This document shows positions 51,201-60,927 of a stretch of DNA of 64,000 nt, piece after piece. Source of the DNA: Agrocybe praecox (lineage: Eukaryota > Basidiomycota > Agaricomycetes > Agaricales > Agrocybaceae); NCBI GenBank assembly GCA_964017145.1, contig OZ024852.1, positions 2,233,945 through 2,297,944 on the forward strand, in the 5' to 3' direction. The position numbers were made by a program, and so were the translations under genes. Position 1 is the first letter of the stretch, and every line of letters starts with the position of its first letter. The notes beneath the pieces are model-generated. The model was given only the letters and a program-made list of their open reading frames with translations, did not search any database and was not told the origin of the DNA.

Positions 51201-53183
51201 ATAGTATGTCATAATCAAGACAAAAATGAAGAAGCAGAAATCATTTTGAAAAATACTGCAGCTAGTATGGAGGAAGTACACAAAGACAATCAATCAATGA
51301 CACTTTATTGCAAAAGCAAACTTGCACATGTATATTTCTGTCTAAATAAGCTCAAGGATGCAGAAGAGCTATATTTGAGTGTGCTACAGGTACAGAGAAA
51401 TGTTTTGGGAAAGGATCATCCAAATACCATACATACCATGAATGCACTTCCAATAATATACAAAAATCAAGGAATGCTTATACAAGCCAAAGAGTTATGT
51501 CAAGAACTGTTGACTCTAAACCAAAGAATCTTGAGTGATAGCCATATCCAAACTCTTGATAATATGTATAATCTTGCATTGATACATATGTTGCAAAAAC
51601 AGTATAAAGATGCAAGAATCCTTCTACTTGATGTAATAAGCAAACATAAAGATATTGCACAAGATAAGCATCAAAATGGCTATAAATATAGGATTGCTCT
51701 AGCAGATCTTTATGTTGCTCAAGGTGAATTGTCAACAGCTGAGACAATTAACCTTGAGGTGATATATGAAATAAGTCAGAACATGGGTGAAAACCACCCC
51801 CAGACTATTACATATAAGAGCAACTTGATCAATCATTATCTTAGTCACAAGAAGTGGAAAGAAGCAGAAAATCTTCTTGTGCCTCTGGTCAATGCTAGAA
51901 AAAAAGTACTGGGTGAAGAGCACCCTGATACTATTGAATCTGTGAACAAATTGATTTCTCTTCAAGCTTTGCATGCAAAAGAGACTGAAGAAAATAAAAA
52001 TATTTCTAAAGCAATGTCTATAGAGAGAAAAGTGCTAGAAGAAGAGAGTGCACATAGTCTTTCAAGCAAGACCAATTTGTCTAATATCTATATAAAACAA
52101 TCAAAATGGCAAAAAGCAGAAGAAGTTCTTATATCTCTGATTGATGCTAAAAGAAAAATATTAGGGGAAGAGCATATCAATACTCTTTATTCTATGCATC
52201 AACTAGCCTTTGTTTTATCTAGTCAAAGAAAATATGCTGAATCAGAAAATCTGTATCTTCAAGTAATATATTTGAGAGGGAAAATATTAGGACAGGAGCA
52301 TGATCATACTCTTTTAAGCAAGGGTAATCTGTCTATCATCTATCGGGATCAAAAGCACTGGCAAAAAGCAGAGAATCTCCTTGTGCCTCTTTGTGACTCT
52401 AAAAAGAGAGTCCTCGGAAAAAACCATTCTTCTACTCTTTCTTCTATGAATGACTTGGGTATGGCTTTTACTTCTCAAGGAAAAAACAATGAAGCAGAAA
52501 AAATTTATCTTGAAGTAATAGCTCTAAGAGAGAAAATATTGGGACATGAACATGAGAGTACTCTTACAAGCAAGGGAAATTTAGCTTCTCTTTATCTTAA
52601 CCAGTCAAGATGGCAAGAAGCAGAAAATATCTATATGCCCCTTGTTGAAACCAGAGAAAGAGTACTGGGAAAAGAGCATGTATCCACTCTTAATGCAAAG
52701 CATGATTTAGCTTTTGTCTTTTCAAAAACAAAGCAAGAGGCTAAAGCAGAGAAATTATACTCTGAAGTTATTCCCTTGAGAGAAAAAGTCTTGGGATGTC
52801 AACATGAACGCACACTGTTAACCAAGGCCAGTTTAGCTACTTTGTATGGCAGTACCAAGCGCTGGAAACAAGCAGAGGAAATTTTAGTACCACTTGTTGA
52901 GGACAGAAAAAAATTGTTTGGAAAAGAGAATCCTTCTACTCTTAATTCTATGCATGATTTAGCCTATGCTTTCAGTTTCTTAAACAAAGAAGCAGAAGCA
53001 GAAGAACTATACCTTGAGGTAATACCCCTTAGGGAAAAAGTATTAGGGAAAAATCATGCACGTACTCTTTTAAGCAAGGACAATTTGGCTAAAATCTACC
53101 TTGAGCAAGAAAGATTCAAAGAAGCTGAAGATATTTACTCACCCTCTGTTGATCTCAAAGACACAGTAGTTGGAGAAGATTAG
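48246..53183 (+). CDS. NLR-like STAND protein: C2-like domain, helical region, NB-ARC, TPR array
   Basis: Ten exons: 48246-48297, 48360-48519, 48580-48692, 48749-48990, 49046-49096, 49167-49365, 49421-49548, 49595-49624, 49675-49895, 49949-53183; 1476 aa. Residues about 10-120 look like a C2-type beta domain; 125-325 are helical with an AHPIIKVSW motif common in basidiomycete STAND N-termini; 340-620 form the NB-ARC ATPase with P-loop GIGGIGKT (377-384), Walker B LVVYDN (about 452-457), TSRNPGLA sensor region and FPLAIDLAGAY (GLPLA-like). From about 750 to the end lie kinesin-light-chain-type TPRs of 42 residues. Such proteins are candidate fungal non-self or damage sensors; the ligand is unknown. 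The start at 48246 is chosen because the earlier ATG at 48197 cannot splice in frame; the last 3.2 kb is one exon. The exon 3, 8 and 10 acceptors were chosen by phase and are the least certain points. From about 49.1 kb the gene turns AT-rich. Confidence 0.85.
49371..49395. repeat. TTTTA pentanucleotide tract inside a STAND-gene intron
   Basis: Five TTTTA-type units fill the intron between exons 6 and 7, forming its T-rich core. They lie near the composition break of the gene. Confidence 0.7.
51864..53147 (+). repeat. 252-bp periodic repeat array encoding paired TPRs
   Basis: The phrase GCAGA(A/G)...CT.CT recurs starting at 51864, 52116, 52368, 52620, 52872 and (as GCTGAA) 53124, each exactly 252 bp apart, that is 84 codons or two 42-residue TPRs. 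Within a period the two TPRs alternate: one reads LxPLVxxRKxVLGxEHxSTL, the other ELYLEVIxLREKxLGxEHxxTLLSKGNLA. No indels between copies. Confidence 0.9.
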
Positions 53184-53661
53184 TATATTATTCCAAGTTC
53201 TATGATTGATTCAAATGTTACTGGTTATGTGTGATTCTTAAGCAAGACTTTTCTACATGTATTGAACTGTTCCGAACAAAATATATGGACAAGATCATAA
53301 AATATATATAAAACCTCTTGTATAGGCCCATCTGAGTTTAGTACATTTCCGTTCAATTCTGTTAGGTATTTTGAGTAAATTGAAAATATATCGTGTTATA
53401 TTATTTAGTTACGAGGCATAAGCATAGATTAATCAGCTGTGGTAAGCAATTCCAAGGTGTATCACGGGTCGCATCAAGGTCACATCGGGCTGTACCATTC
53501 TCCTTTACAAAATAGGTGTGAATGGACGAACAACAATATTCCACTCTTGAATTGGCTCGACTTGATGCTCCCTTATCAGTCTAGTTTACAGGAGAGAGGT
53601 AATTGTCATAAAAATAAGAAATTCGCATTCGTAGAGCAAGATACCACACCCAAATAGGTTT
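53184..53661. other. 3' spacer of the STAND gene
   Basis: Convergent interval between the STAND gene (+) and the GTPase-kinase fusion (-). AT-rich at its left end. A short frame at 53439-53657 has no features. Confidence 0.45.
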
Positions 53662-55278
53662 CTACACCCTACGACCAAACCTGTGGACATCACCTATAAA
53701 AAATCCCCAAAAATTATGATGTATAACGTCGGCCTCTTTTCCAGCAATGAAACGTCGGAATGATTGCGATATTTCATCAAAATGCGCCAGTGATACCCCA
53801 TCGAACCAGCTCGGATAAAAGCCACTTTCTGCCCAGTCAATAACCCATAACACTCCGTCGTCGGAAAGAAGAATGTTACCCAGGTTCAAGTCGCCGTGAG
53901 CATAAACAAGATCCCAGGTCTCCTTACCCATAACAGGTTCTGGTTTGAGTTCATGTAGCCGGCCTTGACCTCTGTGGTATCGCACTGAAGAAATCCACCC
54001 AGACATAGCAACCATCGCGCACCACGCCTGGAATTGGGGAACTGATCCAAAGGTCCCAAAATTGTCACTATCAAAAAGCGGTCCTTTGACGTGGTGTGTT
54101 TCCAGTTGACCCAGAGTGGTGCCCTTCAGACGCCGGAGCTGCGAGAGATAGCAGCGCAAGGTGCACGCGATGCGGAATTTCATGAACGTACTTTGCGTAT
54201 CCCAACATTCAAGGAGCATCTTCCCTGGTATGAGATCTGATACTATCCACTCGCGTAGATGGCGGTGACGGATTTGAGGAACAGGAATACGAGTGCGTCG
54301 ACGGACGTAGTCGGTAGCTACTATTTCGTTGTGGTCAATATCTTTGGCAATTAAAGTAGACGATATTTGGTGCGTTGGCATGGCGTGAAACACGGTCTTT
54401 GTACGGATCTTGAGGGACTTGTCCCATTCTTGTGCAAGTGGAGATGATGCCAGCTCTTTGACAAGCTTGTCGTCCAGTTCCTCAAGGTCGGGTGTCTGGA
54501 AATTTTCAGCATCGATATGCAAGCTAGCAATCAACCCGAACTTACATCGACGTTAACATCTTTTGGAACCGGAAGGGAGAATAATGCCGCAATGAGGTCC
54601 AACAGGTTATCTGTGAACCGTCCAACTACTGAGGACAGTTTTGAAGCAATGGCCGCTGCACCAGATTCACTTCTCTCAAGTAGGACATCAACTAGACCCT
54701 AAATTAGTCGTTTCTCGTACGCGCAGTTGAAATCGAACAAACCAATATGTTCGCACAGCGATTCGAACCCTTCCCCGTTGGAACAGTTTACCGTGAAATA
54801 TGACAACCCACCGCTGTAGTAAGCTGCTCGAGTTGATTGCCATCGTACATTGAGGTCTGCTTCCGAGTAATCCTTTGCCACAAGATCGCGCTTAGTTCCA
54901 ACATAACACTTCTGGAACTCGCGAACTTGGTCGATATAGGGATTCCGGGCGAAATCTATGTATGCCTTTAACGACGAGTCCACGAGCACGAGCGCAAAGT
55001 CTGCGTTTGGAAGGGTGCTTGTGCCGTCTTTGATGACGTGGCTACAAAAAGAGTAGGTACTCCCATCGGATCGAAGTTCAAAGGCATCCTATATAATTTC
55101 AGCACATATAATGCACAACGTAAAGGAAATCCCTCACAAGGTTCTTCTTGAGACTCTTCTTTCCAGTTTTTGGGCCGCCTACGAATTGGTTATTGACAAA
55201 TTAAACACGTACACACACATAGTTTTATATGAAAAAAATATCACCTGTGATGATAATATTGAACGTATGCCGGGTCAT
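53662..55278 (-). CDS. Small-GTPase-like domain fused to APH-type kinase
   Basis: Five exons on the minus strand: 55278-55245, 55178-55138, 55088-54743, 54691-54546, 54495-53662; 466 aa. Residues 1-120 resemble a Ras-like GTPase: beta strand FNIIIT, P-loop GGPKTGKKS (12-20), hydrophobic strand FALVLVDSS, and TKRD (90-93) in the G4 position. The residue aligned with the Ras Ser17 is Lys, so nucleotide or Mg binding may be impaired. A helical linker (about 140-190) leads to an aminoglycoside-phosphotransferase/choline-kinase fold: HGDLNLGN (389-396) is the catalytic loop and VIDW (407-410) the metal-binding Asp, both intact. Every junction splices in phase, and the exon coding the linker would have no start of its own, which is why I join the two halves. 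Substrate is unknown. It could be two genes if the linker intron is wrong, but I think this less likely. Confidence 0.7.
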
Positions 55279-55528
55279 GTCGAAAGGAGAAACTCAGTGG
55301 ACGACAAAATGGTGGAAAAACAGGCATCGGGTAAATTTCATTTCCAGACATCGGATTTCGCCGAGCTAATTATAGATAATCTCTAATCTTATCGTCAACC
55401 GCTTATCCAAAACGTCCATTTCGAGTTGTATGTACGTACGTACGGAGGTGTTGAAAGTTCGAAGTGACGGCGAGCATTGGACAGAACTCAAAGCTCCACC
55501 TCAACGGCTCGCTTAAGTACTATCGACG

Positions 55529-56793
55529 ATGCAAACCACAACCCCCAGCTCGGCATACATCCCGAAAATTCCACTGTCATCCCTCACACTCCAACCAGCA
55601 ACACACGCGCAGATAATCGAATCGCACCGGCGGACGTACGAGGAGTGGGGGGTTGGGTTCGCCGGTGGGAAAGAGAATGGAGGCGGGTTGACCTTGGAGG
55701 AGTATTTGGCGAGGGAGAGAAGGACGCTTGATGAGGGCGAATGTGCGAGGGATGGGCGGATGAAGGTTTGGTGAGTGCCGAACTATGCAGGCCAATTGAT
55801 TGAGCTTTAATTTGGGTTTACTCCAAATTTTAAATGAATTCGCAGGGTTCTGGTGAGAAGAGACGATCCAGAGAGTTTGGAATTTATGTGTTCGTGTGAG
55901 ACGTTAGTATCTGTTTGTTTTGTCCGAGTGGTTTCTACTTTATCAATCAGACGAATAGATTTAAACGCGATGCCTGGTACGTTCCCAACAAAACGAGCAA
56001 GGGCGAGGCGTGTATTGCGTACGGAATAGCTTCGGTATTCACGCCTGCAAAGAAACGAGGATCGGGGTATGCGAAGCATATGATGCGGTTGTTGCATTGG
56101 GTATTGGCCGGGGAGGGATATTTAGCCGAAGTCAAGACAAATTGGCCCCTGGAGGAGTGGGGCGAGAAACCCAAGGGAGGGATGGGAGATGGACATGGAG
56201 GAGATGCGTTGTTCAGTGTGCTATGGAGCGACCTTGGGCCGGATTTTTATAGGAGATGTGGGATGGGATTAGAAGAAAGAGGTGGATGGGAGTTATTGGA
56301 TCAGAAGATGCGGGTATGGGATGTGAATAGTATCGATTCTTCCACTGCTGTTGATGAGGAATGGGAATGGCTGGATGAGAAAGGTGTGAATGAGGTATGG
56401 AAAGAAGATGCAGAAATGATGAGGCGCGAGTTGGACGCAAACCAATGCACGATCTTACCAGACAAAGGCGTCGGTGACTTTCAGATTGACAGGAAGAGGG
56501 AGGCATGGGTCAAGATGCGTCCTGTTCCGAAATATTGGGGAGTACGACATGTTAAAGATGGTTTACGACGATATGCTACGTGGACTATCGAGAAACGGGA
56601 AGAAGGAAAATGGGTGATGGTGGTAACGAGACTGCGAGGAAGTTTGGAGGACGTTCTAGCGGAGTTCTCCAAGAAACATGGGATATCGACCATCGAGTGT
56701 TGGGGAATGGGCGATACACAGAGAACAGACCATTTGACTTGTATAAAATGGTACTGCGCCAACCAACTGGAGTTGAGAAACGACGAAAAGTGA
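55529..56793 (+). CDS. LYC1: LYC1-type GNAT N-acetyltransferase
   Basis: Exons 55529-55770, 55846-55902, 55959-56793; 377 aa as drawn. Resembles the fungal LYC1 family, known from Yarrowia lysine N6-acetyltransferase. Seen: N-terminal TYEEWG typical of the family, SCETFKRDAW, then the GNAT acetyl-CoA motif SVFTPAKKRGSGYAKHMM (R-x-x-G-x-G/A type), and the long family-specific C-terminal half with FYRRCGM. The third acceptor lies 8 nt after a decoy CAG; only the TAG acceptor keeps frame. The stop TGA at 56791-56793 lies inside a good donor (AA|GTGAGT). Splicing to 56833 would add about 22 residues, so the true C-terminus is uncertain. Substrate in this fungus is inferred from the family name only. 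Start is 251 bp from the divergent fusion gene. Confidence 0.82.
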
Positions 56794-57666
56794 GTTGATT
56801 ACAATCTGAGCTATCCTATCGTGGCTGAAGAGGAGAACAAGGTTCTGTTGGTGTTGAATCGTATGGCCACTCCGTACTCGAGTTGAACCCAGCAGCGTGA
56901 TTGTTATATCAAAACCGTCGCAATAGGTTTTGTTTTCTTCACTTTTCAAGGACAAAAAGCGAGGGAGCGAAATAGTGATTTTGAAAGATAGGCCAGAGGT
57001 GGCTAGGGTTCGTCCAAGACAGAGGTATTGCACCTGCTGTCGTCTCTGGCTATGTGCGTTTACTGTAGTTGTTTTCGTTTACACCCAAGCATCTTTCCCT
57101 CGACACCAACTCGACATCACTTTCTGTGTCAAGGGCCTAGCCACAATTAGTCCAGAGACCTGCACACTTGAGAAAGGAGGCCCCTAGTTTCTGGAGACAA
57201 CCCTGCATTAATCGTAGACAAGAAATCTCGTCAAACCGAGACAGGTTGAGTTGCAGCATCGTTCCTTCAGCTAGGGATTCTCGGGACAGTTGACCGTACT
57301 TTTGATGACTTTGGGGGTCATAAGCACGTCTGCCACTGGAATTTAAGGGTGTTCTTCGATTTGACGGACTATGGGACATGATTCGAGTGTGAAACTTTTC
57401 CTTGATGACCGGTGTATTATCGAAAAGTGTAGGGACGACAGTCTAGGTGTATATGACTATACAGACAAATCAGTAAGAAAAACATGGTGTGCATCTTCCG
57501 ACTGTGTTATTGAACGATGAAGTTGTAGAAAGAAAAGAGAGAGAGGATAATGATTTAAGCTAATTAACGTGGCTGACGGCGATAGCAAGGGTCTGTTGGT
57601 GTTAGTTTGTACAGTCACAAGAGAGTACCTTACTTTCTCTTTCTTTGCTTCATTCATGTACTTGCA
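56794..57666. other. Spacer between the LYC1-type and Smr genes
   Basis: Probable 3' UTR, then promoter. Contains the possible extra LYC1 exon (about 56833-56900). No other supported feature. Confidence 0.4.
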
Positions 57667-60600
57667 ATGTCCTACGATACTCTCAGTACAAATGCTCCTG
57701 ATATCCATGCGTTCAACAAGTTTCCCCACACCCGCGCACAGCTAGTTGCTCTCTCTCGCCAGTATAAACCATTAGAGTCAGACTCAGGCTCTCTGGATCA
57801 TGTCGAGCAGCGACTGGTGAATCAGGTCGTCAGCCTCCTTGCTGCCGAGAGAGAAGATGACTTGAAAGTGTTGTTGCAGGAGGTATACGGCATTGACGAT
57901 GAATCCGTGAGTGTCAGCGTTGTTGACGAGCAGTGATGGCTGCTGACGAAGCCCTGATGCAGGTCGAGCATGGCGTGCTCGAGCTCATGCACAAGCACAG
58001 AGACGACGTCGCCGGCGTTCCTTTTCTATTCCTTACTCCTACTCGCCGCCCCATATCCCGTCCTTCCTCGCGAGCATCATCCACATCGCGCTTACGCCCC
58101 GACGCCCCCATATCAGCTCCCACTTCGCCCCTAGCCAACCTCTTCCGCAAACCTACCATGTCTGAACATTCTCCATCTTCATCACCAATCTTATCATACT
58201 CAGCCATACCCTCGTCGGCGTTTATATCCCAAAGCCAATTCACCGCATCGCTACCAGCTTCACCACTGTCCTCACCTCGTCTCCTGAACGCAAAAGCGAA
58301 TGAATTCAGACCAATTCCTCGCCCTCTCTCCGCTGCTGCGAGCCACCCACACTACCCACACAGTACGCCCTCGTCTCTTCTTGGATTGAGGGCGGATACT
58401 CCTTCCCCGGACATGTGGGCACACAATTCTCCACGCGCGACGAGCAATTTGGCCATTGCTGCACCGTTAATTGCTGACCAAACCCCTTCGGGGCACGGTA
58501 CAACTCCATTACGCTCTTCCCACAGACCAAAGGATTTCAATGACGACGAGGAAGACCCGTTCGATCCGTTCTCGTCGAACAACAAGAACAGTGGTGGGAA
58601 CAACGGTAATCCACTACAAACGTTCCATTCGATCACGATTTCAGATTTTGATACCAATTCGTGGGATGCGGGTGACTCTCCTGAGGATGGACAAGGACAG
58701 CAGCAGCAGCAGCAACAACAACAACAGCCATTCCCACTCTCGTTCTTCCCCTCTGATTCGGATCTAGAATTTCCGAACAACAACTACTTTGAAGATTTCG
58801 ACGTCAATGATGATCCTACCGCCATGTACGCCATTAACGGCTTTAGTACTAGCTATAGCGCAAATAGTCTATCCTCTTCTTCTGCCCTTGGTGGTGCAGT
58901 AGGAGGAGCGACTGACGATGAAGCTTCCGCCGCATTAACAGACGGTATGACACCCTTCGATGTGCTCACGTCCATCTTTGGAAGCACATTGGCCCCTAGC
59001 GAGTTGGAAGACGCGTTAGCTGCGAACGGGTTTGATTTCGAGCGTGCGATGGCTTGGCTGGTCGATAGGGCTTTACCTTCCTCTGCTACTACTGGCCAGC
59101 AGCCACAACAGCCACAGAGGATGCAGCAGCAGTCGATGGGTGCTCGAGTGACGCTCGTTGGCCGAGGAGCACCCGCTGGGAGAGGCATGCCCCCGGGCCA
59201 GATGATCATGATGGGAAGACAGCAGCAGCTTTTGCAACAGCAGCAGGGAGGCGGAATGGGATCACAACAGCAGCAGCAGCAAGGGCGATTTGTTAATGGA
59301 CGACCTGCGCCCGGTGGGAATAGGGTCTGCCGCTATTTTGTTGCAGGGGAGTGTTTGAGGGCGGATTGTCGGTTCAGGTGGGTTACTATTTTTATCTTTA
59401 GTTCTTGAACTTTCGGTGCTGATGGAACTTTTTTTTTTTTTCATTATCATTTCCTCTTATTTGTTTGGTTTTTTTACCTCGTCTATCTGTTCGTTTGCGT
59501 AACTGGGAACGATGCGTTATTTATCTTAACGTTAACTTCATCGACTCACCTCTATAAACATCGTCAACTAATTTACCGACGTTTATCCGAACATTAAACA
59601 TACCTACTACAACCACTACGAATTATCCAGCCACGACCTCGAACGCGCATTATGCCGCTTCTGGCTACGAGGAACATGCGCGAAGCAAGAATCGTGCGAG
59701 TTCTTGCATCATCTACCAAAAGACGTGGACATGGCAAGTCTGAACGCCGTCCTGGCACGAGCGAACGTACAGCCAGGTACGGGCCCCTTGGCGGGTCATA
59801 TGGTTGCCTTCGCGAATGTAGGAGTAGGGCAGCAGCAACAGCAGCAGTCCTCGGACGAGTTCCCTGTACTGGGTTATGAAGGGGGCGTTAATGGTGTCGG
59901 AGGGCCGAACGGAATGGGCAGAGGCGGTCCTGGTGCGATGAAGAAATATGCTTCGTACCTGAACGATCCCAGTCGGACGAGGTTCGCTGCTGCTGTTAAG
60001 AAGCCTGCGCCTGCAGCTTTAGACGAGAATGGAAACTCGTCGAACGGTGTTAATGGGAATGGAACCTCGACGAATGCGAATGGGACGGCAGCAGCTCGCA
60101 GTGTCCTCGGTGCAGCTGCTGATAACTTGTATCACCCCACAGCGATCGTCGCTCCTCGTCCATCGCCTCGTCTGAAGCTCCGCCCTCCTCTTTTGTTACC
60201 CACGATACCTACCGGCGGATCTCTTTCTTCCTTGTATATGACCTATCGCAACCGGGCCCTACAGCTCGGAGCTACGCGTAACGCGTGTCTGTCGCGTGCA
60301 GCAGACGCATGGCGACGTGGAGACGGGGCTGGTGCGAAGAGGTTCAGCAAGGAGGGCCAGGCGATGAACGAGCGGATGAAGGAGGAGATGCGCGAAGCCG
60401 CTGCTGGCCTCGTGAGGGAACGCGTGAAGGTAGCAGAGAGCGCTGTGAGAGGACGCGATGCGGGCTGGAGTGATGATCCAGGTGATAGAGGTGTCAGAGG
60501 ACGTGTGGTTGGTGCTGGGCTAGGCGTGTGCCTTGGAGTTGTAGGAAGGAACCAGCTGGCAAGTCTACCCGGCGGCAATGGCGTGGTTAGCTCGGCAGGC

Positions 60601-60927
60601 TCTGGTGCTGGCGCTGGGAATGAGCTCACCCAGGACGAACGCACGGAGGCTATGCTTGATTTGCACGGTTTGCACTCGAACGAAGCCACTGAAGTGCTTG
60701 AGAAATTCCTTTTGGGACTCGAGCAGGAACATTTCTATGGGCTGGCGTATGTTATCGTTGGAGAGGAGAAACATACGGGATCCCAGGATTTGCAGAGAGG
60801 CGCGGCGCCTGCGAGGGGCGGAAGACTCGCTATGGCTGTCAAGGAGTGGCTGCACCGCTGGGGGTACCCTTGGAGCGAGCGCGATGGAGTGGTTTGTGTG
60901 GATGCGTTGACGCATTTGAGTGCATGA
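57667..60927 (+). CDS. CUE-like, CCCH zinc-finger and Smr domain protein
   Basis: Three exons: 57667-57906, 57963-59377, 59631-60927; 983 aa. Ordered parts: an N-terminal helical segment; a long Ser/Pro/Asn-rich region with Gln runs; a CUE/UBA-like domain at about 399-455 (FDVLTSIFGSTLAPSELEDAL, then FDFERAMAWLVDRA); two tandem CCCH fingers at about 535-578 (CRYFVAGECLRADCRFSH and CRFWLRGTCAKQESCEFLHH), with intron 2 splitting the first finger; a DUF1771 helix pair at about 755-820; and a C-terminal Smr domain (LDLHGLHSNEATEVLEKFL, then VIVGEEKHTG). Smr proteins with CUE domains include Cue2/NONU-1, endonucleases of no-go mRNA decay. The CCCH pair adds RNA binding, so an RNA quality-control nuclease is a reasonable guess, not shown. 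The second intron is 253 nt, long for this genome. Confidence 0.85.

Noticed and set aside
53662..54534. Stand-alone APH kinase starting at 54534
   Set aside because: That start is a TTG, and the region 54496-54545 has a good donor and acceptor. Splicing gives an in-phase upstream exon, so the kinase is better read as the C-terminal part of the fusion.
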